41,885 bases of DNA, taken from assembly GCA_015060445.1 (NCBI GenBank), contig SUYL01000054.1:1-41885 (forward strand). Direction: 5' to 3'. Within the stretch, counting starts at the first letter, position 1; each line of letters opens with the position of its first letter. The notes beneath the pieces are model-generated. The model had not been told where the DNA came from. It ran no database searches and saw nothing but the letters and a program-made list of their open reading frames with translations. A program made the translations under genes and the position numbers. Origin of the DNA: Bacteroidales bacterium. Its GTDB lineage: Bacteria > Bacteroidota > Bacteroidia > Bacteroidales > UBA932. Positions 8,255-16,155 of the stretch are shown piece by piece.

Positions 8255-9973
8255 CTATTTCTTGAAAAAATAAGATTTCTGCATCCTTTTCTTGTCCATA
8301 TTTTTCTCCACAAATATAGGTTTGAACCCTTTAGGATCCATCTGGGAGTAGTATGCAGCAGAAGATTTGGTCATAGGTGTAGGGGTAAAATCCTGCACCT
8401 GGTCCATATAGACTCCTTTAAGCGCCCTGTGGCTTGCCAGATTCTCCATATCCTTCTGGGTACATCCGGGATGGGAAGATATGAAATATGGGACAAGTTG
8501 GAACCGGAGCCCGTTATCCTTGTTTACCCTGTCAAACTCCCTTTTAAGCCTTTCAAAGAGTTTGAACGGAGGCTTGTTCATAAGGGCCAGAACATTATCT
8601 TCTGTATGCTCAGGGGCAACCTTTAGCCTTCCGCTGGTATGCTTTGTAACCAGTTCCTCAAAATATGGCTTTGAAGAACTGTCCAGAAACCCTTTCTCAT
8701 CAAGGAAAAGGTCATACCTTATACCGCTTCCTATATATGCATGCTTTATCCCCTTTATCTCAGATATGCTCTTATAGAGTTTCAGCAGTCTCCTGTGCGA
8801 ATTGTTGAGATTGGGGCACATTTTTGGGAAAAGGCAACTCTTCCTGAAACACTTTTCACATACACTGCGGTCATTGCCTGCCATTCCGTACATATTGGCT
8901 GTAGGGGCTCCTACATCGGAGATGTTTCCGGCAAAGCCCGGCAAATCTTTCAGTCTCTCAATTTCCGCCAGAATGGACTCCTCGCTTCTGCTCTGGATAT
9001 GTTTCCCCTGATGGGCTGCAATTGTACAGAAACTGCACCCTCCAAAACAACCTCTATGGGTATTTATGGAGAATTTTATCATCTCGTATGCAGGGATATG
9101 CTTCCCTTTGTACCTCGGATGGGGAAGTTTGGTGTATGGCAGGTCGTAGTATGAATCCAGTTCCTCTGTAGAAGGGAGAGGATAAGGGGAATTTACAACT
9201 ACATATCTGCTGCCAATCTGCTCAACCAGTTGTTTTCCAACCATTCTGTTGGCCTCAAGTTCAATTGCGTTGAAATTCTCAACAAAAGCCTTCTTATCCT
9301 TCAGGCATTTCTCATAAGAATGAAGAAAAACTCTGTCGGGAGACTCAGCAGGTTTTGCATCACTTATCCATGCAACCTGATTCAATGTATTCCTGTCTTC
9401 CCAACTTCCGTTTTCTATGTGTCTGGCTACATCCAGTATTGCCCTCTCTCCCATTCCATAAATGAGATAATCCGCCTTGCTCTCCACAAGAACAGATGGG
9501 AGCAGTTTGTCCTGCCAGTAGTCATAATGGGTAAAACGGCGCAATGATGCCTCAATTCCGCCAATTACCACCGGAGTGTCCGGATACAGTTCCTTAAGTA
9601 TATTGGAATATACCTTTACAGCATAATCTGGACGCATTGAAGGTGCTCCATTAGGGGTATAGGCATCATTGCTGCGCAACCTTTTGGCCGCAGTATAATG
9701 GTTTACCATAGAGTCCATCGCCCCAGAGTTTACACCAAAGAAAAGCCTGGGAGTACCAAGCTTCTTGAAATCGCGCAAATCATCCCTCCAGTTGGGCTGC
9801 GGAACTACAGCAACCCTGTAGCCGCAACTCTCAAGGACTCTTGCTATTACCGCTGTACCAAAGGAAGGGTGGTCTATATAGGCATCACCGGTAAAGATGA
9901 TTACATCTATATAGTCCCAACCTAAGGCATCAATCTCCTTTTTTGTTGTAGGAATGAATTTCGCTCTCTCCAT
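8255..9973 (-). CDS. YgiQ-family radical SAM protein
   Basis: This 572-residue protein belongs to the YgiQ (UPF0313) radical SAM family. The N-terminal region carries FIPTTKKEIDALGWD and FTGDAYIDHPSFGTA, typical of the family. The 4Fe-4S radical SAM cluster is ligated by Cys309, Cys313 and Cys316 in HRGCFGGCSFC. A later Cys-rich stretch (SVCEKCFRKSCLFPKMCPN) resembles an additional metal site. The biochemical reaction of the family is not established. The ATG at 9973 lies one base after the argS stop codon, so the two genes are very probably co-transcribed. No frameshift or missing motif is seen. Confidence 0.92.
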   Translation of the reverse strand: MERAKFIPTTKKEIDALGWDYIDVIIFTGDAYIDHPSFGTAVIARVLESCGYRVAVVPQPNWRDDLRDFKKLGTPRLFFGVNSGAMDSMVNHYTAAKRLRSNDAYTPNGAPSMRPDYAVKVYSNILKELYPDTPVVIGGIEASLRRFTHYDYWQDKLLPSVLVESKADYLIYGMGERAILDVARHIENGSWEDRNTLNQVAWISDAKPAESPDRVFLHSYEKCLKDKKAFVENFNAIELEANRMVGKQLVEQIGSRYVVVNSPYPLPSTEELDSYYDLPYTKLPHPRYKGKHIPAYEMIKFSINTHRGCFGGCSFCTIAAHQGKHIQSRSEESILAEIERLKDLPGFAGNISDVGAPTANMYGMAGNDRSVCEKCFRKSCLFPKMCPNLNNSHRRLLKLYKSISEIKGIKHAYIGSGIRYDLFLDEKGFLDSSSKPYFEELVTKHTSGRLKVAPEHTEDNVLALMNKPPFKLFERLKREFDRVNKDNGLRFQLVPYFISSHPGCTQKDMENLASHRALKGVYMDQVQDFTPTPMTKSSAAYYSQMDPKGFKPIFVEKNMDKKRMQKSYFFKK

Positions 9974-9974
9974 G

Positions 9975-11762
9975 TTACATTCTTTCAGGCAATCTTATTC
10001 CAAGAATATCCATTGCCCTGGTAAGTACCTTTGCAATTACATCTATGAGGGCCAACCTCTGGGACCTCAATGCCGCATCCTCCTCGTTCAGGATTGTAGT
10101 ATCGTGGTAATACTGGCTGAACTCCTTGGCAAGGTCGTATGCATAGTTGGCTATTACTGCCGGAGAATGTCCGTCACCTGCCTCCTTAACCCTCTGAGGG
10201 TAAATGTTCAACATCTTAATAATCTCAATCTCTTTAGGAAGGAGTGCTCCGCCTCCAATCTCCTCCTTATAGCCCCTCTCGGCAGCCTTTCTTAGGATAG
10301 ACTTGATTCTGGCATGTGTATATTGGATAAACGGACCTGTATTTCCGTTGAAATCAATTGACTCTTTAGGGTCAAACAGCATTGTCTTCCTAGGGTCAAC
10401 TTTAAGGATAAAGTACTTGAGGGCACCAAGTCCAATCATCTCAAACAGATCTTCCCTCTCCTGCTCAGGCATATCATCAAGCCTTCCAAGGGCAAGGGAT
10501 GTCTCTTTTGCTGTAGAATACATATCCTGAACCAGATCATCTGCATCCACCACTGTTCCCTCACGCGATTTCATCTTGCCCTCAGGCAATTCAACCATAC
10601 CATAAGACAAGTGATAGATATAATCGCTCCAGTCAAAACCAAGTTTCTTGAGGATAAGTTTCAATACCTGAAAATGGTAGTTCTGCTCATTTCCCACAAC
10701 ATATATGTGCTCATCAAGTTTGTGCTCTGCAAACCTCTGGTGTGCGGTACCCAAATCCTGGGTCATATATACAGATGTGCCATCTCCACGGAGAAGAAGT
10801 TTCTTGTCCAATCCGTCGGGAGTAAGGTCACACCATACAGAACCGTCCTCGTGGGTCTCAAAGATACCCTTTGCAAGCCCTTCCTGTACCAATGCCTTAC
10901 CAAGAAGGTATGTCTGTGACTCATAATATGTCTTGTGGAACGAAATGCCAAGGCGGTTGTAGGTCTTGTCAAATCCGTCATAAACCCAACCGTTCATCTT
11001 TTTCCACAACTCCACTACCTCAGGATCTCCCTGCTCCCATTTTACAAGCATTGCCTGAGCCTCCTTAAGGATAGGAGTCTGCCTCTCTGCCTCATCCTCA
11101 GGCACACCTTGTGCTATCAGTTCCTTAGTCTGTCTTTTCAACTCATTGCTGAATGCAACATAGTATTTTCCAACAAGGTGGTCACCTTTTATTCCCGACG
11201 ACTCAGGTGTTTCTCCATTGCCCATCTTGAGCCATGCAAGCATGGATTTGCAGATATGGATACCCCTGTCATTTACAAGGTTTACCCTTATGACATTGTG
11301 TCCGTTCTCCTCAAGAAGCCTTGAAACAGACCATCCAAGGAGGTTGTTCCTTATATGGCCAAGATGAAGAGGCTTGTTGGTATTTGGAGACGAGAACTCA
11401 ATCATCACACTCTTTCCGGTTGCAGGAAGTTTTCCAAATTCCCCAGCCTTGTATATCTCCTCAAAAGTGTTCTTCCAGAAGTTTTCAGACAATTTTATAT
11501 TCAGGAAACCTTTTACAACATTATAACTCTCCACAAGAGGCTCATTGTTCTTTATATACTCACCAATCTCAGCACCGGTTGCCTCAGGCGATTTGCGGCT
11601 CATTTTCAATAGAGGAAAAGCAACAAGGGTAATGTCACCCTCAAACTCTTTTCTGGTTGCCTGGGTTTGCACCATTTTATCCTCAGCCTCTACTCCATAA
11701 AGGGCTTTAATGGCCTCTTTGGCTTTTTTGCTTATAAATAGTTCAGGATTCATCCTATTCAA
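9975..11762 (-). CDS. argS: Arginyl-tRNA synthetase
   Basis: This is a 595-residue class I aminoacyl-tRNA synthetase that charges tRNA-Arg. It has an N-terminal Arg-tRNA synthetase recognition domain (about 1-95), the catalytic Rossmann core with HLGH at residues 133-136 in PLHLGHIRNN, a KMSKS equivalent that reads GKMKSREGT, and a C-terminal DALR anticodon-binding domain (the last 120 or so residues). Length is normal for the family. The ATG at 11762 is used, and a second Met at codon 4 is a possible alternative start. It sits 12 bases after the symporter gene and 1 base before the YgiQ gene. Confidence 0.96.
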   Translation of the reverse strand: MNRMNPELFISKKAKEAIKALYGVEAEDKMVQTQATRKEFEGDITLVAFPLLKMSRKSPEATGAEIGEYIKNNEPLVESYNVVKGFLNIKLSENFWKNTFEEIYKAGEFGKLPATGKSVMIEFSSPNTNKPLHLGHIRNNLLGWSVSRLLEENGHNVIRVNLVNDRGIHICKSMLAWLKMGNGETPESSGIKGDHLVGKYYVAFSNELKRQTKELIAQGVPEDEAERQTPILKEAQAMLVKWEQGDPEVVELWKKMNGWVYDGFDKTYNRLGISFHKTYYESQTYLLGKALVQEGLAKGIFETHEDGSVWCDLTPDGLDKKLLLRGDGTSVYMTQDLGTAHQRFAEHKLDEHIYVVGNEQNYHFQVLKLILKKLGFDWSDYIYHLSYGMVELPEGKMKSREGTVVDADDLVQDMYSTAKETSLALGRLDDMPEQEREDLFEMIGLGALKYFILKVDPRKTMLFDPKESIDFNGNTGPFIQYTHARIKSILRKAAERGYKEEIGGGALLPKEIEIIKMLNIYPQRVKEAGDGHSPAVIANYAYDLAKEFSQYYHDTTILNEEDAALRSQRLALIDVIAKVLTRAMDILGIRLPERM

Positions 11763-11774
11763 ATTAAATGTTTG

Positions 11775-13148
11775 TTATTTTTTAAAATACTCTTTCATTG
11801 CAGCCTTTACCTTAGGTGAAAGTTTTATTAAGGTAAACATTGTAGGGAATGCCATAAGGGCATAAGCAAGGTCTATAAGACCAACTGCAGCCTTCAATGG
11901 AATAACCGCCGCTACTATAAGCATCAGCAAGAAGAATATGTTATAATATTTTGAGTACCTTGCTCCAAAGAGGAATCCGGTACATTTTTGCCCATAATAC
12001 GAATATGAGAACATTGTTGAGAATGCAAAGAAGAATAGCATAAGCAACAACAGATACTTGCCCAAACCTGGTATTGAAGCATCAAAAGCCTGAAGGGCAA
12101 CACTCAAACCTGCCATTGAACCGCTGATACCGTCTCCCAAAGGAAGCACATCCCTCTGGATAAGAATGGCAATTGCAGTTAGGGTACATACAAGTCCAGA
12201 GTCAATTGAAGGACCAATCATTGCAACAAGACCCTCCTTTACAGGCTGGTTGTTCTTTGACGCACCATGCATCATTGAAGCAGTTCCCACTCCCGCCTCA
12301 TTAACAAGAGCAGCACGTCTGATACCTATAAGGGCAATTGAAACCAATGCCCCGATTCCTCCACCCACACCGGCCTTAACAGTAAGGGCATCTGTAAAGA
12401 TAGCACCAAACACACCGGGAACAGCACTAAGGTTGGTAAGAATAATGTACATCACAAGAAGGAAATACATCACAACCATTGCAGGAACCACTTTAGTAGC
12501 AACTTTTGAAATTCTCTTTATACCTCCAAGGATAACACAAGCAACAACAACAGTAATGATTACACCAATGATGAACCTCAAAGTGGCAGTATTCTGCTCA
12601 GGGGTAAAGAACACTGTAGTAATGGCCTCTGTAAACTGGTTGCTCTGCATGATACATAGAGTACCAATAAGACCGGAAATTGAGAAGAATACGGCAAGAG
12701 GTTTCCATTTTGCTCCCAATCCCGACAAAATCATGTACATAGGGCCACCCTGAACCTCACCTGCATCATCCTTACCCTTGTACATCACAGAAAGTGTACC
12801 CTCAAAGAATTTGGTAGCCATACCAAGTATAGAACTCACCCACATCCAAAAAATTGCTCCCGGGCCACCGATAGACAATGCTATTGCAACTCCGGCAATG
12901 TTACCCATACCAACGGTTGCGGCAATTGCACTGGCAAGTGCCTCAAAAGAACTGATCTGTCCTGCAGCCTGGCTATCATCTGATTTAAGGGCCTTGATAG
13001 CCCTGCCATAATACCTCAACGGCACAAAACCTGAATAAATGAGGAAATACAAACCTCCACCTACAAGGAGGATAAAAAGCGGATAACCGCAAACGAAATC
13101 ACTCACAGCAGTAATCCACTGTCCCAGTGATGCAAAAAAATCGCCCAT
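11775..13148 (-). CDS. Alanine/glycine:cation symporter (AGCS family)
   Basis: This is a 457-residue multi-pass sodium:alanine symporter. Family motifs seen are GGLYFLIYSGFVPLRYY near the N-terminus, SALAS-type GEGIASAIAA-like segment SFEALASAIAATVGMGNIAG (about 67-86), GGPGAIFWMWVSS, and GVGTASMMHGASK. These are typical of the AGCS family, which imports alanine or glycine with Na+ or H+. It is the first gene of the minus-strand group symporter-argS-ygiQ and has a good -7 box upstream (13190-13183). Coupling of an amino-acid importer with argS has no clear mechanistic basis and may be simple clustering. Confidence 0.93.
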   Translation of the reverse strand: MGDFFASLGQWITAVSDFVCGYPLFILLVGGGLYFLIYSGFVPLRYYGRAIKALKSDDSQAAGQISSFEALASAIAATVGMGNIAGVAIALSIGGPGAIFWMWVSSILGMATKFFEGTLSVMYKGKDDAGEVQGGPMYMILSGLGAKWKPLAVFFSISGLIGTLCIMQSNQFTEAITTVFFTPEQNTATLRFIIGVIITVVVACVILGGIKRISKVATKVVPAMVVMYFLLVMYIILTNLSAVPGVFGAIFTDALTVKAGVGGGIGALVSIALIGIRRAALVNEAGVGTASMMHGASKNNQPVKEGLVAMIGPSIDSGLVCTLTAIAILIQRDVLPLGDGISGSMAGLSVALQAFDASIPGLGKYLLLLMLFFFAFSTMFSYSYYGQKCTGFLFGARYSKYYNIFFLLMLIVAAVIPLKAAVGLIDLAYALMAFPTMFTLIKLSPKVKAAMKEYFKK

Positions 13149-13182
13149 ATATACTTAATTTTTATAATTTTCAATAAGCGAC

Positions 13183-13190
13183 CAAAGATA
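13183..13190 (-). promoter_or_regulatory. -7 box for the symporter-argS-ygiQ transcript
   Basis: The minus strand reads TATCTTTG, an exact match to TAnnTTTG, about 35 nt before the symporter ATG. No convincing -33 TTG lies at the right distance. Confidence 0.6.
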
Positions 13191-13245
13191 CACAAAAAAT
13201 TGGGTTTTCTCTAAAATAAACATCACTGGTCCAATAATACCATAA

Positions 13246-13283
13246 CAAAAGGGAGGTACCCCTGACAGGAGTCCTCCCTTTTG
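13246..13283 (-). terminator. Stem-loop terminator of the 13320-14423 gene
   Basis: CAAAAGGGAGG (13246-13256) pairs perfectly with CCTCCCTTTTG (13273-13283) around a 16-nt loop that can itself fold. It lies 37 nt downstream of the minus-strand stop codon at 13320. The U-run is inside the stem rather than after it, so termination strength is uncertain. Confidence 0.6.
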
Positions 13284-13319
13284 CATTATAGCCTCACCAT
13301 ATTTCATCTTAAATGCCGA

Positions 13320-14423
13320 TTATTTCAACTTGACATTCCTTATAGTCTGCTTTATCTTTTCAGGATTGTTTTTCTTGTAAAATATTATATCAAAATCAGT
13401 CAGATCCTCTCCTCCATCTGGAAAAGCCAAAGTCAAAAATCTCGAATATTGTACAGGAGGCATATCATAGTACATTTTTGAGCATTCAATCATCTTATTG
13501 CCAACCTTTATGGCAGCTGTATAGTTCTTGTTCTTCAAATCCATTGACAAAAGATTATTATCCTCAACAAGGCAAACTATCCCTTCATCAGATTTCTCAA
13601 CAAGGAACAAGTTCAAATTCTTGTCTGAAGATTCACTGAAAGGAATAAAATCAATATCTTTTGGAGTGCCGGTTTTTTCAAACGCAACAAAATATGGATC
13701 CTCTTCAGATATACCACACTTCCTTTCATCCATATCCTTGCCATATCCCCTCATCATCAGGTAAACCATAGCACAATCAGTTGGCAAATAGTTAATATAA
13801 CCCTCAGACCTGCTTTCCATGGCCTGAGTTGCCCATAAACTGTTTTTGCCTCCATCTACCCAATCATAAGCCTCTATGGTTACAACTTTAACTATAATAT
13901 TGTCTTTTCTGTAGGCCAATTCATTCTTTTTACCTTTATGACGGCGAAGATTATCACTATATTTTGAATACCCATATGCGGTAACATTATCTGCTCCTAC
14001 TTCAATTCTTTGTTCCTCCTCAATAATTTTATCTACACTTCTACGTCCATTATATTTGATAGAATTTGTACCAAATTCCTTACTCTCTTTAGAATAATTT
14101 GTAACATCATTAGAGACATTCCTATAATCAAGTGTAGCCGCAACATAAAAATCTGCTTCCAAACTGTCAATTACCGGCACTGCTCCCCTCATAGCCAAAG
14201 ACTCCACAAGATAACCGGCAAAAGCTTCCTTTTGAGAATTGTACTCAGCCGCTTCAGGTGTAGTATAGTTGAGAGCAGAAACAAAAAACTTCTTTCCTGC
14301 CAAATCATAACTTCCAGAAGAGGTAATATCAGAATACAGAAAAGGAGGCTTAGAGTATGGCTGTGCCATCAAGCATCCGGCTAAGAACAATAGGGCTGAT
14401 AAAAAATAAAATCTCTTTCTCAT
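13320..14423 (-). CDS. Exported hypothetical protein, possible lipoprotein
   Basis: This is a 367-residue secreted protein of unknown function. The N-terminus has basic residues, a hydrophobic core and a lipobox LAGC ending at Cys17. However, the following LMAQ could instead be an ordinary signal peptidase I site, so lipoprotein status is uncertain. The mature part has no membrane segment and no motif I recognise. It includes a segment resembling stress- or ABC-type outer-membrane-associated lipoproteins (KKFFVSALNYTTPEA), which is weak evidence. Its promoter and leader are about 78% identical over 76 nt to those of the gene at 16139-18763, so the two are probably co-regulated. It is a single-gene unit with a stem-loop at 13246-13283. 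Confidence 0.72.
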   Translation of the reverse strand: MRKRFYFLSALLFLAGCLMAQPYSKPPFLYSDITSSGSYDLAGKKFFVSALNYTTPEAAEYNSQKEAFAGYLVESLAMRGAVPVIDSLEADFYVAATLDYRNVSNDVTNYSKESKEFGTNSIKYNGRRSVDKIIEEEQRIEVGADNVTAYGYSKYSDNLRRHKGKKNELAYRKDNIIVKVVTIEAYDWVDGGKNSLWATQAMESRSEGYINYLPTDCAMVYLMMRGYGKDMDERKCGISEEDPYFVAFEKTGTPKDIDFIPFSESSDKNLNLFLVEKSDEGIVCLVEDNNLLSMDLKNKNYTAAIKVGNKMIECSKMYYDMPPVQYSRFLTLAFPDGGEDLTDFDIIFYKKNNPEKIKQTIRNVKLK

Positions 14424-14424
14424 A

Positions 14425-14500
14425 ATAGTGCTTTTAAGTTGTTTACTTAAGCAAAGTTATTGAACAAAAGTTTTACATGTACATTTTAGCATAAATTTAA
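14425..14500 (-). promoter_or_regulatory. Promoter and leader shared with the 18763 gene
   Basis: This stretch aligns without gaps to 18766-18841 with 59 of 76 positions identical. The 16 bases nearest the start codon (ATAGTGCTTTTAAGTT on the plus strand) are identical. It includes the -7 box TAACTTTG on the minus strand (14459-14452). The two genes therefore share both promoter and 5' untranslated leader. Confidence 0.7.
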
Positions 14501-14862
14501 AACACTGATATTCTAATACTTATAAAAAAATACAACAGGGGGTAGCAAGGATAGAGTTTAACACTGGCAACAACGGATGTATTGTGGACACCGGATGTGC
14601 CCAAACAGGTATCACAACCACCTCCCTGGCACATTCAGATACCTTTTCGTGCCCATAAAGAAACTGTCGGGAACAATTTCATGTAATTTTGTTCCCGACA
14701 GTACAATCTGGTCCCCTCTCCACACAAGCAAAATTTATTTCCTCCTTGAGGCCTGTTTGCTATCCATATTTGAGATTACAGGTAGTACAAAAAAACATAC
14801 TTCTCATATATATTATTTTCATTACACAAATATAGTACAAATACAAAGAGAATATTCATAAA
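14501..14862. other. Intergenic region without a supported gene
   Basis: This part of the divergent intergenic space holds no gene that I can support. A 94-codon frame at 14577-14861 has no recognisable similarity or compositional support. The only clear structure is the inverted repeat at 14663-14702. The bulk could be a decayed gene or an insertion remnant. Confidence 0.5.
14663..14702. repeat. 14-bp perfect inverted repeat built on GTCGGGA
   Basis: ACTGTCGGGAACAA (14663-14676) is followed after a 12-nt loop by its exact reverse complement (14689-14702). The core GTCGGGA is the word that recurs throughout the window. There is no following T-run, and the two flanking genes diverge, so an ordinary terminator role is not obvious. 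Confidence 0.85.
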
Positions 14863-14921
14863 TTCTCATTTTATAATTCTCATTTTATGAGAACCATTTT
14901 ATGGAAAAATTGTTATCTTTG
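14862..14921 (+). promoter_or_regulatory. ATPase-gene promoter with operator-like palindromes
   Basis: TATCTTTG (14914-14921) is an exact -7 box 25 nt before the ATPase ATG. Just upstream lie the palindrome TTCTCATTTTATGAGAA (14877-14893), a second palindrome CCATTTTATGG (14894-14904) and a direct half copy ATTCTCATTTTAT (14862-14874). The arrangement over the -33 region looks like a repressor or activator binding site. Confidence 0.5.
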
Positions 14922-14946
14922 TTCCAGTAATTGAAATATATGCTTT

Positions 14947-16077
14947 ATGATCAATCCTTTTGTTACCAACGGTTATGCCGGTCCTGAATATTTCTGTGAC
15001 AGGGTTCAGGAAACGGCAATTCTACGAGACCTTCTGTTGAATGAAAACAACGTGGCCCTAATTTCGCCACGCCGTTTGGGAAAGACAGGACTAATTTGGC
15101 ATGTATTCAACAACGAAGATATCAGAAACAGCCACTACTGTTTTGTTGTAGACATATATGCTACAAAGAACTTGAGCGACTTTGTAAACATGCTTGGCAA
15201 AGCTGTAATTGACGAGTTGAGGCCTAAAGGCAAAAAGGCATGGGAGAAGTTTATAAATATAGTTTCTTCTCTACGTTCGGAGATCTCCTTTGATGTGCAT
15301 GGTGTCCCTTCTTGGAATATGGGACTGGGTACTATAAACAACAATCCTGCTGTTACTCTTGATGAGATATTCTCATATCTCAATCAGGCAGACAAGCCAT
15401 GCCTGGTTGCTATTGATGAATTCCAGCAGATTACAAAATATGAAGATGACACCATAGAGGCTACAATAAGGACATATGTCCAGCGCTGTACCAATGCCCA
15501 CTTTATATTTTCAGGTTCACAGCGTCATATTATGAATGGTATGTTCACCTCACCGTCACGTCCTTTTTATCAGTCTGTTACAATAATGAACCTTCAGCCT
15601 CTTGATTTGGAGGTATACACAGATTTTTGTGTGGGGAAATTTGAGGAGGCGGACAAGCGCTTGGACCGTAATGTGGTAACATTGCTTTACAACCGTTTTG
15701 ATGCAGTAACAAGCTATATGCACCGCATTCTCAATGTCCTGTATTCAAAAACGGAGAAAGGACAGGAATGCAAACCTGAAATGGTTGATGAAGCAATAGA
15801 CTTCATCTTACGCCTCTCATCTGACACCTATGAATCACTTTATTACCAGATGCCGGAGAAACAGCGCATGCTTTTCCTTGCCATTGCCCGCGAAGGCAAG
15901 GCTTCTTCCATCACCGGAGGCACATTCATAAACAAGCACAAGCTCAATTCTGCAAGCAGCGTAAACTCCGCATTGAAAGGGTTGCTTGAAAAGGATTTTA
16001 TAACTGTAAATAAGAATATTTACAGCGTATATGACCAGTTCTTCCCTATTTGGCTAAAATTCAAGGGGATTATATAA
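14947..16077 (+). CDS. AAA/ATPase_2-type P-loop ATPase with C-terminal winged helix
   Basis: This is a 376-residue STAND-like or archaeal-type ATPase (Pfam ATPase_2 class). The N-terminus NPFVTNGYAGPEYFCDR is typical of the family. The Walker A loop reads SPRRLGKT (40-47) and Walker B is CLVAIDEFQQ (Asp157, Glu158). A C-terminal domain (about 300-375) looks like a winged helix (KHKLNSASSVNSALKGLLEKDFI). There is no nuclease signature. Such genes are present in many copies in Bacteroidota and their function is unclear. It is on the opposite strand to both neighbours, which share a promoter type, so it may have inserted between them. The promoter with palindromes (14862-14921) suggests specific regulation. 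Confidence 0.85.
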   Translation: MINPFVTNGYAGPEYFCDRVQETAILRDLLLNENNVALISPRRLGKTGLIWHVFNNEDIRNSHYCFVVDIYATKNLSDFVNMLGKAVIDELRPKGKKAWEKFINIVSSLRSEISFDVHGVPSWNMGLGTINNNPAVTLDEIFSYLNQADKPCLVAIDEFQQITKYEDDTIEATIRTYVQRCTNAHFIFSGSQRHIMNGMFTSPSRPFYQSVTIMNLQPLDLEVYTDFCVGKFEEADKRLDRNVVTLLYNRFDAVTSYMHRILNVLYSKTEKGQECKPEMVDEAIDFILRLSSDTYESLYYQMPEKQRMLFLAIAREGKASSITGGTFINKHKLNSASSVNSALKGLLEKDFITVNKNIYSVYDQFFPIWLKFKGII

Positions 16078-16110
16078 TCTCTAGACAGCTCCTAATTTTT
16101 TCAACTGATT

Positions 16111-16155
16111 GCGTAAAAAAGAAATAGCGGGGTGACCGCTACTTCTTTTTTACGC
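16111..16155. terminator. Bidirectional terminator between convergent genes
   Basis: Two 20-nt arms (16111-16130 and 16136-16155) pair with one mismatch around a 5-nt loop. The lower stem consists of an A-run facing a T-run, so U-rich tails form on both strands. It lies 33 bp after the ATPase stop, and its right arm covers the last codons of the minus-strand gene ending at 16139. Confidence 0.8.

Noticed and set aside
14663-14702. Inverted repeat as a CRISPR or small RNA gene
   Set aside because: There is only one copy, no regularly spaced repeats, and no T-run or promoter placed for a small RNA.
14577-14861. 94-codon frame in the intergenic region before the ATPase gene
   Set aside because: It runs through the inverted repeat, has no similarity I can recognise and no promoter or start context.
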